Part shown: in pieces, positions 1 to 11,689 of the stretch
How the letters are laid out: every line of letters begins with the position of its first letter
Numbering within the stretch: the first letter of the stretch is position 1
NCBI RefSeq assembly: GCF_035046485.1
Contig: NC_085137.1
Coordinates: 343,160,505 to 343,224,504 of the forward strand
DNA from: Aedes albopictus
Taxonomy: Eukaryota; Arthropoda; Insecta; Diptera; Culicidae
Direction: 5' to 3'
Length of the DNA: 64,000 nt
The notes under the pieces: generated by a model
Told to the model about the DNA's origin: nothing
Seen by the model: the letters and a program-made list of their open reading frames with translations, nothing else
Databases searched by the model: none
Program-made: the position numbers and the translations under genes

Positions 1-2102
1 AGAGTATCTTGTGGGCAGCGCTCAATAGTGTGATCGCGTGATAGTTCCATCCATTCCTCCGGTAACACTTCCTCCTCCAAATCTTGATAATAACCCAGTG
101 TAGTGCTAACCAGTGCTTTTCCACCGTGTCTTAGTAACTCGCTTGGTAGTTGATCATTCAGCTGCAACGGTTTTGTTGTTTTTCAACCGGCAAACCTCCT
201 CCTCAATATCTTGGTGGTTACCCGAGTAGAGGAAAAGAGCTCAATAATAGCATATTTTGATATGGAGATCAAAAAGTGATATGGGTTTGATTGACATAAG
301 AGATAAAAGATCTAAAAATAAAATCAAAAATTTACTCCTGGAACATCATCATCATATCATATATAGATTTTGTAAGATCTAACCAATAGCAGCGAGCTAT
401 TCGCTTGATCTTGAAATATCAAATTTTGATATTGTTCAGATGTTTCAGGAACATTATTATTTTTTTCAGATCTTTTATCTCTTATATCAATCAATTCAAT
501 ATCACGTTTTGATCGTCAGTATTTCACCTCTACCCGGGTAGGGGCTGAAAACATATCGTCCTGCGCACGTACTGTTACCACTCCACCTTCGGTGCTTGCA
601 ACGTCGCCATTGAGGTGCTCATGGTAATGCTGCGGCCATCTCTTGACCACCTCACGCTCGCTCGGGAGAATATTCCCGTGATTGTCTCGGCACATTTCGG
701 CTTGTGGCGCGAAGCCTCTGCGCGAGCGTTTCAGCTTCTCGTAGAACTTCCGTGTGTCCTTAGCGTGGTGCTGTTCTTTCACCGCTCGTCATCTCGTTCT
801 TCCTGCTGACGTTTCTTCCTCCGAAAAACTGAGTTTTGCCTGTTCCGCGCCTGTCTATAACGGCCTTATTTGCTCTCGTACGGTGTTGCCGCATTCTCGC
901 CCATGCTGCATTCTTCTCGTTTTTCAACTGTTCACATTCGCCATCGTAGCTACCAGTCGTTTCTGTAATTCGAAGTCGCGAAGCTTAGTGCTACAGCCGA
1001 GGTACCGCCTATGGCGGATCGTATGTCCCTCCAGCCATCTTCAAGTGTAGCTGCGCCAAGATGCTCTACCGTTGCGTTGGTAGGGCCACTGCTAGTAACT
1101 GCGCGTAGTCTTGAGTCCCTTCTATGTTCTATGGTAAAAACTGTCGAAAGTTTTGAGCGCATGCATACAACGACTAGGTAGTCACCCGAATCTATGTTCG
1201 CACTGCGGTATGTACGCACATTGGTTATATCCGAGAAGAAATGCTCTAACTGTGGGTAGAGCGCTTCTTTTTAGTCATCACGTCTCCCTTCGTGTGGGCA
1301 GTGCACGTTAATGATGCTGTAGTTGAAGAAACGGCCATTAACTCTCAACATGCTCATCCCTACGTTGATCGGCTGGCACCCGATCACACGTTGTCGCATC
1401 TTGCCCAACACTATAAATCCTGTTCCCAGTTCATTGGTGGTGCGACATCTTTGGTATAAGCTAGCCGCTCGATGCTCGCTTTTACACGCTTTCTGTGCAG
1501 TCCAACACAGCGCCACGTTGTCAAAGTTGCGAGGATGTAGTTCGTCGTAGATTATCCTGTCACATCCTGCGAAACCAAGTGACTTGTAATTCCATGTTCC
1601 AAGTTTCCAATCGTAGTCCTTATTTCGTCGCGTTGGTCTTTGTCGATTGTATCGTGTCGTATTTTCTCCTATGTTATTCGCAATGGGGATTTTTACGGGT
1701 GGCTGATTGGGCCTACGTCAACACTCCTGTCTCGCCGGAGGGCCATCGTGCCAGTTCTGTTTAACGTCCCAACCAACACTAGGACGACCACACTGATGGG
1801 GCTACCACTTTGGACCTAGCTGGGCGTGATGCAACATTCCTTAGTCAGCCGCTGGATGCCAGAACAGACGCTGTTTGAGCCCCACCTCCTTGGTGAACAG
1901 TCGCTCAGGTCGTACCAAGGGTCGTACCTCCTCAATCTAGCTGAAGTCAGTAGGACAACAGTGACCAGGCTGCACTACCAGCTAAGCACACAACTCTTAG
2001 CTGGTGGTCTGTGTCATCGCTTGACCCGTGGAAGCGTGAGGTAGGAACTTGTGAGGACCAGAGCAATGACGCTCTCCTTATCGACTCACCGTTTTGCAGC
2101 CC
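1..2102 (-). mobile_element. Decayed RTE-like non-LTR retrotransposon, 3' truncated by the window edge
   Basis: Conceptual translation of the minus strand gives broken pieces of an AP-type endonuclease followed by the linker and start of the reverse transcriptase. Around 1271-1516 are endonuclease pieces (WTAQKAC..., then NGRFFNYSIINVHCPHEG). At 950-1219 is the MRTYRSANIDS...YLVV block, and at 516-782 the linker with DTRKFYEKLKRSRRGF. The same blocks occur in order in the better copy at 61320-64000. Around 1-215 the frame continues as a degraded NNK...PEEWM segment, which is the start of RT. The 5' boundary near 2102 is set by comparison: the sequence from about 1840 to 2102 matches the 5' leaders ending at 47206 and 12468. 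Stops and frameshifts are frequent, so it is not functional. A MITE at 219-540 splits it. Clade assignment is inferred; the family match within the window is seen directly. Confidence 0.8.
219..540. mobile_element. MITE-like inverted repeat inside the LINE
   Basis: The left end TACCCGAGTAGAGG and right end CCTCTACCCGGGTA are inverted copies. The arms continue with related stretches: AAGAGATAAAAGATCT on the left mirrors AGATCTTTTATCTCTT on the right. The element interrupts the coding frame of the surrounding LINE: the linker ends just right of 540 and RT-like sequence resumes left of 219. No coding capacity. The superfamily is not clear because the exact target duplication cannot be fixed. Confidence 0.65.
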
Positions 2103-2728
2103 ACTTATGCGCTTCCATTAAATGCAGGATTAGCGTGTTTTGTGGTTTTCCATCTGTACCTTCATATAAATCGGTAATCAATAGGAAGCTTGTATTACGA
2201 GGAGCTTGAAATGTCTTATAGTATGGTTCATATTTATCTGTAGTAGATCCTCTATTAGTTCCCCTTCCCATGAACATGTTCCGGATGGACATGTAACGGC
2301 CTGATCGAAGAGTCTGCATACTTCATTCATGCGATTCTGTATGCTATAGGAAAAGTTGTGAAGTTTTTGATGTAACGCATAATGTTTGTTGTGTGCACAT
2401 GTATGTTCCAAACAGATACCCCTGAGCTTGTTCAAGGAACTCCTGAAGAAATTCCTAGCACACCATAATTATTCCAAAAGTCCTTATAGCATCCAAAAAT
2501 ACAAATAGTTTATGATTCAGGTGTAAAGCTTCAAAGTTTCATGTAAGAACAATTAAAACAATAAAACTGTCTTATTTGACCATTTGTGGTTTGGATCATT
2601 TGGGTTTTCGTATAAACATCCGGAACGGATTATCCAATTTTAACAAGTTGGAATCAGACAATTTCAAATTAATATTATAAATTTAATAGGCGTTGTTAAA
2701 GTTTAAAATACTTTTTCTTTAATTCCAG
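2103..2728. other. Unique AT-rich DNA, no feature seen
   Basis: No convincing ORF, RNA gene or repeat structure was recognised. The last ~25 bases form a pyrimidine-rich tract leading into the candidate 3' splice site at 2727-2728, which suggests intronic DNA on the plus strand. Confidence 0.4.
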
Positions 2729-2783
2729 GTAATAAACACCGAGGTAGATGAGGCAGATCCCTTAGATTGCCACAGTTCTAGCC
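2729..2783 (+). CDS. Candidate 55-nt internal exon of an unidentified host gene
   Basis: A polypyrimidine tract and AG (ending ...TTTAATTCCAG at 2728) is followed by 55 nt and then a near-perfect donor, GTAAGTAC, at 2784. Only one forward frame is open across the exon, reading VINTEVDEADPLDCHSSS; the other two frames hit stops early. The length of 55 nt (18 codons plus one base) would give the exon split phases. The peptide is acidic and was not recognised. A short exon in AT-rich, repeat-laden sequence fits the large introns of Aedes genes. It could be chance: no flanking exon is identified in the window and no transcript evidence is available here. Confidence 0.35.
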
Positions 2784-4097
2784 GTAAGTACACACTGACA
2801 GAGATTGAAATATATTACCCATCGTGCTAGAAATCCAGTGATGACTGATCCAATTAACCTGCGTTTGTGCAGCAGATTCAAAGTGCAGCACGTCACATGC
2901 GGTTGTCAAAAGGTTGATAACCGCTTGAGCAAATTGATGTGTTCATGGATTTCCACAGCATGTGTCTACAACTGTGGCCTACAATGGTCCACTCAGACGA
3001 ACCTTGCCCGATCCACGGTTATGCATCGATGACGACATGATAGGAGCCTTCACACTGCTGACCGGACCGGGCTTGAATAATAATGACCAAACTCGGAGTT
3101 AATGTAATTGACACTTGGAAGATCAAAGTTCAATTAGAGCCATTTACACTCGCTTGCGCCCAATCTTGCACTACTGCGCCGCTGTCAGGCCGTCGACGTT
3201 GTTGCCAGGAATCAAATAGTCATCACCATCCGATCCGGATGGTGGTGGTGATGGTAGCGATCCAACTTCCAAGATATCAATTTGTCTGACTCTGCCCGGC
3301 GTGCGTCGAGAATATGCTAAAGATACGATGAGAAGGGGTCACAATTATGTAATTCCACTAGTTCACCAGATCTGGGATCGACTAACACTGGAGCCCATCA
3401 GGCTACGTAGCCGGTCGATGATGAGCTGTTCATCCAGCAGGGCCAGCGGTGTGCGGTGTGCAATGCGGGGGTCGATTTGTAATTGGTTGCACCCGGGTAT
3501 CATGTAACCCACATCTTCCGAAGCGGCTGCTATTCTGCATGTGCTGATGAGGCATTCGGCCATGCATGTTCTGCTCACCCTCCTGAAAGTTAATGAATGG
3601 AATAAGTGTTCGCTTTCCTTCGGTCCGCCGTTGTTTAATTATGATTGAACGATAACGGCACAATCCTATTAGATTAAGACTTAATTAAAAATACGATGTG
3701 TTCGGATCTGGGTGTTTCATCGATAAATGTATTAAATTTTGAGGCCTCAAGGGAGAAACTTCCATTATTAAAAAAGAGACATAATGCGCACCATGCTTTA
3801 ATCCGTGCAAATCAGTCACCGGCCGGCGACAACAATGTAATCTCAGATTATTATTCGTTGTCAAAGCATCACAAGCGTAATGCTATTATACTTACACGTT
3901 GAATACAAACATCGAATTATTTATGCATATCCATCATTAAGATGTCACATCACGAAGGCGATGTTAGTTTTAGTAGGTGGGGTATTGATTCGAAGTGAGT
4001 TCCTTTCGACGTATGTGTCTGCTAGGAACGTTCAATATTAAACGAAGATCTCATATCATCCGTATACACATTGATTGCCAAGTTAAGATTGCATAAC
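2784..4097. other. Unique host-like DNA, no gene recognised
   Basis: Mixed composition with a GC-richer stretch at about 3150-3560. A small palindromic run, CATCACCATC...GATGGTGGTG, lies near 3223-3250. Short open frames here have no recognisable domains or codon signature. Nothing else can be supported. Confidence 0.4.
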
Positions 4098-4215
4098 TCT
4101 TAGTTGATAAATGTGAAGATGCTTTTGGAACACTAAGCTGAAAAGTAGGCTATGCTCCATTAGGATACTCTCCAGCAGCCCTTTTATGCAATAGTAAGAA
4201 CGACTATTCGCCTTC
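4098..4215 (+). mobile_element. Remnant of the 3' half of a Feilai-like SINE
   Basis: The order of words (TTAGTTGATAA, then a TGTGAAG-type word, then GAACACTAAGCTGAAAAG, then TAGGC...) matches the 3' half of the tRNA-derived Feilai SINE family as I know it from Aedes, including the diagnostic ACACTAAGCTGA. The tRNA-like head is missing, so this is a truncated, diverged copy. Family assignment rests on memory of the consensus. Confidence 0.55.
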
Positions 4216-5728
4216 GCTACCGCTGTAGTAGGTAAATGCACTCATATGCAACACTGCAACAGCCATTAGGCCAAAATAAATGTTTTCCTATTGTCGGTCT
4301 CATTAGAGGACTACAGTGAGACGACCACTCTGGTTAATTCCCTACTGCTTGCAGCCCACAACGTCGACCTCCAAGCTTCAAGCGGTGGTGGTCCCACCGT
4401 TTATACAACACGTGTGATGCACCCAGCCGCCCCCAAGATGAATCAAGGATGCCTAATATGCTCCGACAGTTACAAATTAGTTACAATTGAAGTTTGCATG
4501 TAATGTGCGACATACATATTTGCCCATGGCTGGTTGGCTGGCTGGCTGGCTCGCTGACTGACTGCAAAACCAGGGCACAACTTGAAGGGCGACGGACCGG
4601 AGAGTTATCTGAATCAGACATCGCGCGCCTTTGCACATAATGGTTGCAAAATGTCGGCTGGTTATTGTTATTGCACTATTATCTGCGGCGTAGCTCTAAT
4701 TTAATGAATTAACAATTAATTACACCCATTCCCACTGGGTGTGTTGTAGTTGTTGTTGCTGTTTGCCGTTTGCTTACTGTGCTGTAATAGGCTGAAGGAC
4801 ATCGAACGAGATACGAGCGAGGACATGGTTTGAACCATCTGACATGCCATTGTTGTTTTGCCATCGGGTGTTGGACACAGTTCTTCCAACGATGGCGAGA
4901 CGTTAATGAATGGCTTGATCAATGTCAGATGCTCAAGAAATATTCTATTGTTCTCATTGCATAGTAAACAAGGATCGTTCTCAAACGTTGACAACGTGTT
5001 TTAATTTTTGGACCAATTACAAAAATAAGTTGGAAATGATGTTCAAAAGATTTTCTTTTTAATAGAGCATTTCCACCCCAGAAAACGAAAAAAATCCATT
5101 TCTGACTTGAGGTTTTTAAATTTGAATGAGATTTTGTTCATGTGATGGATTTCATGACTTGTTCATTTTTTCATTAACCAAACCTAATTTTTTGAAAAAC
5201 GTGTATAAAAACCTAATATTCTAAGTAAAAAGAAAATCGAATTAAGTACTGTTCCGTTTTAATTCCACTAAGAATTTGCATCCTTTAACAGATATGTAAT
5301 TCGACCTCAACTATAAGGCCGTCTTTCAGCGTCTTGTACTTCACTCGACTACACTGAGACACTGATGATGCCTAGATGTTAGAGGATGTTTGAAAGACTT
5401 TTGAAAAAAAAGAATACATTGAGAGTTATATCCATCGCTGATCTATTATAGATGCCACATAATGACAAATTTCCAAAAACCATTCTCTTCGAATCTTTTA
5501 TTATCTTTCTGTAGTAAGCTGACCTCCAGTCTCAAAATTTGCCAAAGAGGCCCATGAAGGTGAAGTGCTTTTCACTATTGTTTTAGAATTTTTGTTTTTC
5601 TCCAATTTTTAAAATAAGCAGAAGGAAGCTAATTTTTGTTTTTTTTTTATATCAAAAATTGATTCTGTGTACAAGTTCCAATGAAAAAATAAGACATATT
5701 TTTTGTTCCTACATCCAACTATATTTAA
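4216..5728. other. Unique DNA with a short simple repeat; AT-rich from 5000
   Basis: Contains a GGCT/GACT-type simple repeat at about 4528-4564. From about 5000 the sequence becomes strongly AT-rich with many poly(T) and poly(A) runs. The open frames around 4291-4503 (plus) and 4716-4994 (minus) show no recognisable motif, and I do not call them genes. Confidence 0.4.
4528..4564. repeat. (GGCT)n / (GACT)n microsatellite
   Basis: Consecutive GGCT units pass into CTGACTGACTG at the right end. Simple-sequence DNA, no coding role. Confidence 0.8.
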
Positions 5729-5810
5729 CCATCCTTTTGCATCACGTTGGAAGCAGCTGGCTGACGCAGTGTGCGGTTTGGGTCAAAAATGCCCCAATGA
5801 CAAAGGAGGG
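5729..5810. mobile_element. Short TTAA-flanked MITE (piggyBac-like)
   Basis: TTAA occurs immediately outside both ends (5725-5728 and 5811-5814). Ends are CCATCCTTTTGC on the left and GACAAAGGAGGG on the right, imperfect inverted repeats starting with CC. TTAA duplication and C-rich termini are typical of piggyBac-type non-autonomous elements. At only 82 bp, chance is possible. Confidence 0.5.
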
Positions 5811-6411
5811 TTAAGTTACAACGAATTTAAAAAATAAAAAAATAATTATAATAAAAATGTATGGGAAAGTATGAAATGTTATTTGATATTTTTTACAGTA
5901 TTACAGTTTTTATCAAAAAAGGAACAACCATTGAAGTAATTTTTTTATCCAAACATTGTTTCGTTTTAACTGTTTAATAATTAGATGAAACATAAATAAG
6001 AAGAGAAAAAATGTTAGACTATTTGACCATCATTAACTATTAGGCATTTTTAAGTTTTTTTTTCCGTAGAATAATAATAATAAAAAAAGGAAAAATTAGG
6101 TTTATGGAAAATTTATACAAGTACCCCCCGATATAGTGAAAATTTAAATTGTATTTTTCAACAAACTTTACATAACATCGATGCAACATTTTTAATTTAA
6201 TTATTAATAAAATTGTATGCTAATTAATATAAAAACTGCGGGAAATCTAAGTTTTCAATAAAAATCACGGAGTTTTTGACATAAATTTGTAATTCTCACT
6301 AAATAACGAATAAACCACTATATCGCTAGCTTGTTACGATCAGAAGCTTTTGTCTCCAAGAATGTTTGCATAAATGTTCCAAAAAATGTTCTGAATTTTT
6401 TTATATCTTTA
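5811..6411. other. AT-rich spacer
   Basis: Very AT-rich sequence with homopolymer runs. No ORF, RNA or inverted-repeat structure was found. Confidence 0.5.
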
Positions 6412-6415
6412 TTAA

Positions 6416-7541
6416 CCCGTAGGCTACGGGGTTTACAACAAAATTTCAAACCGCTGCCAAAGACGCAAACATCAATATTTTTCAATGAAATTTTGAGGTT
6501 CACTTCACTATTAGTTGTAGTTTCAGTTATGCTGGGAGCCACAAAAATTGAAGCCACGAGGACAGTTTTATTCCGGTGGACGTCTGGGTCAGGAGGGGTA
6601 AAAATTGCATAACCTTCCTTTTGGCAAGGCCCCATTAGTTGGAATTCAAATGAATTCATCTAAAAAGTTTTTAGTTCTATGTATTATTGTATATTACGTC
6701 AGGCCTGGGGGTTAAGAAGTATATAGGTGGTGTAGAACTTTTTCCAGGCATCCAAAATATTTTCAATTTTGAGTCTAATTTCTATGCGTTTGTAAAAGAT
6801 TTTGAGGCACGTAAGAAATATATTTTTCTGCCCTAAGCTAGGTCTTAAGCATATTGAATTAAATCATAAGTAAAACTTGATGGTAACATACTGTTTGCGT
6901 TAGAAAAATCATGTTTTTCACGAAAGTAACACGATTTTACAAGAAATTGCCTACTTTTAGGCGTTTAATGTTTCACTAAAGGTACCGCATTTATCGCCTA
7001 AAAGTAGGCAATTTCTTGTAAAATCGTCTTACTTTCGTGAAACACATGATTTTTCTAACGAAAACAGTATGTTACCATCAAGTTTTACTAATAGTTTAAT
7101 TCAATATGCTTAAGACCTAGCTTAGGACAGAAAAATCTACTTCTCGCGTGCCTCAAAATCGTTTACAAGCGCATAAAAATAATACTCAAAATTGAAAATA
7201 TTTTGGAGGCCTGGAAAAAGTTCTACACCACGTATATACTTCTTAACCCCCAGGCCATACGTATTATACAATAATACATAGAACTTACAACTTTTCAGAT
7301 GAATTCATTTGAATTCCAACTGATTGGGCCTTGCTAAAAGGAAGGTTATACAATTTTTACCCCTCCTGACCCAGACGTCCACCGGAATAAAACTGTCCTC
7401 GTAGCTTAAATTTTTGTGACTCCCAGCATAACTGAACTACAACTATTAGTGAAGTGAACCTCAAAATTTCATTGAAAAATATTGATGTGTGCGTCTTTGG
7501 CAGCGGTTTGAAATTTTGTTGTAAGCCCCGTAGCCTACGGG
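6416..7541. mobile_element. 1.1 kb foldback element, piggyBac-type (TTAA target)
   Basis: TTAA flanks both ends (6412-6415 and 7542-7545). The left arm starts CCCGTAGGCTACGGGG and the right arm ends CCCCGTAGCCTACGGG. The two arms are inverted copies over roughly 550 bp each, including TTGCCTACTTTTAGGCG near the centre and the paired region around 6970-7010. The terminal 15 bases are themselves nearly palindromic, so each end could form a small hairpin. Open frames in the arms (for example 6318-6659 minus and its mirror at 7454-7666) are products of the inverted repeat, not genes. No transposase is present, so it is non-autonomous. The superfamily is inferred from TTAA and CCC termini. Confidence 0.8.
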
Positions 7542-7679
7542 TTAACGAGATTTTTAGCCCCAGGCTAGTTCATCTCGGGACCCACGCTTTACTTCCCTTC
7601 CGAAGGAAGAACTCACATTTTGCGAGTTTGTCGGGAGTGGGATTTGATCCCAGGTCCTCGGCGTGATAGTCAAGTGTTC

Positions 7680-9623
7680 TAACCACTTCTGAAATTTATT
7701 CAAGGATTCTTTTGAAAATGTCTCCAAGGATTTATTTACCCTGGAATTGTTTTACGAATTGCTTCAGAAAGAGGCGAATGCCGCATTGCGGTAAAGTCTC
7801 TTAAAAAAATGCTTCAGAAATTTCTTTATAGATCCCTTTTGAAATTCCTGAAGGATTTCTTTCGAAAATTTAGAAATTCGTGACAATCACTTATTAGAGC
7901 GTAGTTACTGGTTGTGCTGTATTTATCGGATCATCTTTCTGTACGAGAAGTGTAGGCTTGTGCCACCATCTAGTCGGTCGCATTTTGTTGCAATTCCGCG
8001 ATTTTAAATAAAAGTATGGGAACTCAGAATTTTCAACACAATCACGACGGTTTCCAAAGAAAACTTCCCAAATCAAAGCATCATGTTACAGATTATTTCA
8101 GAAAATTTTCCAAATGTTTCTCTAGAAGTGTCACAAAGAATTCTGTTACAAAATCTGGCATGAATTGCTTCACAAACTATTTCACATAGATTGATTGAAA
8201 AATTCGCTCAGGGATTACTTAAGAAATTCTTCTGGATATTTATGAAGATATATCTCTAGGCTTTCTTGTGGAGAATCTATTGGAGATTCCTTTAGAAAAT
8301 CTTCAAAAAAATCTTTGGGAAATGTGTTTGAGTAATTTGGCTAAAAAATCCTACACTGATTCATTCAAAGTATCTTCCATGGCATCATTTGATTTTTTTT
8401 TCTGGAATTTGTTAAAAAAATCCTCCTATGCTACAAATTTCACAAGGAATTGTTTCAAAACATCTTGCATGATTTATTTCTGAACCTCCTCGATTTTTTT
8501 TCCAAAAAAAACTGTGAAGCTTCAAAAAATTCGTTCATAGATTCCTTCAGAAATTTCTTTAGACATTTTTTTTTCAGAAATTCTCCAGAAATTCGAATAA
8601 CAAAACTTTCAACGATGCTTCAGAAACTATTCCTGAGTTTTTTTTTTTTTCAAAAAATGTTTTTAAAGTTCTTTAAAAAAATGTACTGGGGTTACTTTGA
8701 AAAATTTTCCAAGGATTTCACCAGATCTTCCCACTTTAAGTTTCCAATTTCTCCAGAAATTCCACTAGGGATTCCTCCAGAAGTTTTACAAAGAGTTGTG
8801 AAGGAAAGCTGTGTATGAGTTTCTGCAGAAATTCATCTGGGAAATTCTTTAGAAATTCTTCAGAGATTTACCTTCTTTTTTCGAGAATTTTCAACCTTTT
8901 TTCCTAAAAATGCTTTAGAAATTCCTTTAAGCATTCTCTTGAACGATTTTCCAAAGATTTAATTCAAAACTTTCTCCGGTACTTGCTTTATACATTGCTT
9001 CATTGAATTAGTTATTTGAAAATCTGATTTTCTTTCAAAAATTCTCCTTTTTCTTTAGAAATTTCTCCTTTATTATAAATGAGAGATCCTTTCGGAAATT
9101 TTCTGCAGGGATTCTTTCGCAAATATTTCGAGGGAAATCTTTCAGAAAATCTCCCATTATTCTAAAGAAATTTCAGAAAACCTTGCATGAAGTTTCTCAA
9201 AAATACTCCATGGATTTTTTAGAAAATGATTCACGGAAACATTGAGAATCAGAAATTCAGAACCGCTTCATAATTTTCTCAGCAGCATTCTAAAGACTTT
9301 TTTACATGGATTGCTTTTGAAATTCTATAAAAGATTTTTGGGGAAATTCCCTAGATTTCTTCACATTGCTTTAGATATTCCTTCTAGGCATTTCTCTGCC
9401 AGGAAGTGCTCCAAGGATTTCTTAAGAAAGTCTTAAAAAATCTCCCAAGGTTTCCTTCAGTTTTTTATTCTACAGATTCTTTCAGAGATTCTTACGAGGA
9501 TTTTTATGGAAAGCTTGGAAGATGATTCCAGAGATTTCTGCAGAAATTTACGCAGGGACTTCATCATAAATTGTGCCGGATATTTCTCTATGTAGTTTCT
9601 CAGAAATTTCTCCAGGATTTCCT
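7680..9623 (+). repeat. Degenerate 12-bp-periodic repeat block (TTCAGAAATTCC type)
   Basis: About 1.9 kb of T-rich sequence built from variants of CAGAAATTCCTT, AGAAATTCTTTA and similar words, often spaced 12 or 24 bases apart. It resembles the more regular block at 19640-23690 and, in reverse orientation, the block at 37716-39765. Long open frames within it (for example 8450-8818) are F/S/L-rich translations of the repeat. A short non-periodic piece sits at about 7880-8060. No function assigned. Confidence 0.65.
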
Positions 9624-9872
9624 CTTACCTCTGTGCAGTGTGTTTTTTGACATATAGCCCTATAGTGACGTTTCCCGCAAAGTCATCTGTATGGGAGCCC
9701 CCCGTTTCCGAGACCGGAGAGGTCTCACACCAAGCTAAGAACCTTTCCCGACCCCGAAAGTACCCACATACAAAGTTTAACGTCGATCGGTTCAGTAGTT
9801 CAGTTTCAAAATCCATAAAGGTCAAACAGACAGACCGACAGACAGACATAAATTCATTTTTATATATATAGA
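9624..9872 (+). mobile_element. Interspersed repeat with a GTCGATCGGTTCAGTAGTT-type 3' region
   Basis: Contains GTTTTTTGACATATAGCCC near the start, then the word GATCGGTTCAGTAGTTCAG followed by a GACAGACAGACA run and ends in TTTTTATATATATAGATAG. This order (ATCGGTTCAGTAGTT, GACAGACAGACA, ATTTTTATATATATAGAT) is widespread at the 3' end of dispersed insect elements. A second member with its 5' start is at 40966-41222. No ORF. Confidence 0.6.
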
Positions 9873-9875
9873 TAG

Positions 9876-10584
9876 TAGACTGGGTCACCAAAGTCGATTT
9901 TTTGGAACAAAGCTTTTTCGACTCCTTTTAGCGTCCAAAACAACTGTGCAAAATTTGGGAGCGATTGGTTGCTTCCCCGTATTCCGCATTGCGATTGAAA
10001 TTTGTATGGAATTTAGTATGGGAAAACGGGATTTTTCGCATTTTTCTCATAAATTGAAATTTTTCGTCTAAAACAATTTAACAATTTAACAATGAAGGAA
10101 AAGTATAGCCTAGGATATGCCGAAAAACTTTGCCGAAGACCGCAAAGTGATCCGAAACTTGTGAAAAAAGTTATAACGTACAGTTTGCCCGGTGGTGCTT
10201 AACATTTAACATGTAAAGGAATAACATCAATAATAAAATCTCAATTTTTGGCCTAAGTTACCAGGCGAATAACTTTTTTCACAAGCGTCAGATCACTTTG
10301 CGGTCTTCGGCAAAGTTTTTCGGCATATCCTAGGCTATACTTTAACGTCATTAGTTACATGGTAATAGACAAAAGAATTCAACTTATGAGTAAAATGCAA
10401 AAAAGTACGTTTTCCCATACTAACTTCCATACTAATTTCAATCGCAAAGCGGAATACGGGGACGCATTCAATCGCTCCCAAATTTTGCACAGTTGTATTT
10501 GACGCTAATATAGTTTGAAAAAGCTTTGTTCCGGGTTGATACGATCAAATTTAAAGTTTCTCCATACAACGTTGACCCACTCTA
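9876..10584. mobile_element. Foldback/MITE with long imperfect inverted repeats
   Basis: The ends read TAGACTGGGTCA on the left and TGACCCACTCTA on the right. Arms pair through AACAAAGCTTTTTCGA, CAAAATTTGGGAGCGAT, TCCTAGGCTATACTT-type words and GCCGAAGACCGCAAAGTGATC. The total is about 709 bp with a short centre near 10190-10260. A diverged second copy of the right arm occurs at 28972-29205. TA at both ends would suit a Tc1/mariner-type TA target. No coding capacity. Confidence 0.7.
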
Positions 10585-10942
10585 ATAGATAGATACACAT
10601 ATACCCGCTACAACATTATAATAGCAATAAATGCAAGGAGTAGAGTAAAGTGGGGCAAAAGTTCGAGTGGGGCAAGAGTTTCTTTTGAAGTTATTGAGCT
10701 CAATTCAAATTATTTATTTCGGGTGTCAAGGTTGTTCGAACCCATTTTGAAAAATAGTCTTTCACTCCAAAAATTATGAAAATTGATCAATATTTCGAAA
10801 AGTTATGACAAAATGTTGGTTTTTGATCAAAAAATTGTAACATGCGATGGTCCTTTCGACGCATGGAATGGAATTGTAATGAAATCAAATTCGATGTTTT
10901 ATTTTGGGGCGTAACTAGGTATATTTTGAAGATGCTTTAGCA

Positions 10943-11129
10943 CATAGGTTCCCAAACTTTCAGGTCACGCGACCCCCTTTTGCCAGCTGATGTAGTTTTC
11001 GCGACCCCCCATAGAAATTCCCTCATTTGTTGTCTGTTACAGTGAAATATTTTACTGTCCCTCGCGATCTCCTGGATGAGCGCCGGCGACCCCCCTGAGG
11101 GGTCGCGACCCACAGTTTGGGAAACCATG
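10943..11129. mobile_element. 187-bp hAT-type MITE with 8-bp target duplication
   Basis: The octamer CTTTAGCA lies directly outside both ends (10935-10942 and 11130-11137). The termini CATAGGTTCCCAAACT and AGTTTGGGAAACCATG are inverted repeats. Subterminal GCGACCCCC and GGGGTCGCGACCC also pair. The 8-bp duplication and the GGTTCCCAAACT...GCGACCCC signature are characteristic of hAT non-autonomous elements. Confidence 0.85.
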
Positions 11130-11470
11130 CTTTAGCATGTATAACATTTTGCAAAAAAAGATTTGGTAATCATATTTTGCAAATAGTGGGGCAAAAGTTC
11201 GAATTGTGGGGCAAAAGTTCGAATCATGTGGCAACTTTAGGTATAAACCTTAAAATCTGCAAAATGTACATATTATTACTAAGAGTGATGGAGTTAGAGA
11301 GAAAATTCGATTAAAGTTGAAAAAAAATGTTGTTTTATCTGAATTTGGCGGAAAACTACTAATTTTTGGTGTAGTAAATTTAACCCTGATTTGGGTAAAA
11401 TTCAGATCGAATTTTAAAGTGTATTCCAGTTCTAACATCAAATATTAAGTGGTTTCAGGTATTCCTATTA

Positions 11471-11689
11471 AGGTACACCGGGGCAAGTTGAAACGGGTGG
11501 GGCAAGATGAAACAGCGGGTTAACATGATGTTTTCTAATGATGATCAACAGTTTGATCGCCATAACACATAGTTTTTGATTCAAACAATCTTTTAACGAA
11601 GGAAAAAAATCTAAATTGTATTGAAATCTATTTCAAAACTTCGTGTGGGGCAAGATGAACCACCCGTTTCAACTTGCCCCGGTGTACCT
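11471..11689. mobile_element. 219-bp MITE with TA target duplication
   Basis: Ends are AGGTACACCGGGGCAAGTTG and CAACTTGCCCCGGTGTACCT, perfect inverted repeats, flanked by TA on each side (11469-11470 and 11690-11691). The motif GGGGCAAGATGAA recurs inside both arms. TA target and the lack of an ORF suggest a Tc1/mariner-type or mTA MITE. Confidence 0.8.

Noticed and set aside
4291..4503. Open frame of 70 codons after an AG that could be an exon
   Set aside because: No good donor or homologous motif; the first codon is TTG. Cannot be told from chance.
6318..6659. 113-codon open frame with a mirror at 7454-7666
   Set aside because: Lies in the inverted arms of a foldback MITE; the similarity to its mirror is due to the arms, not gene duplication.
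8450..8818. 122-codon open frame in a T-rich stretch
   Set aside because: Low-complexity phenylalanine/serine/lysine translation of periodic repeat DNA.
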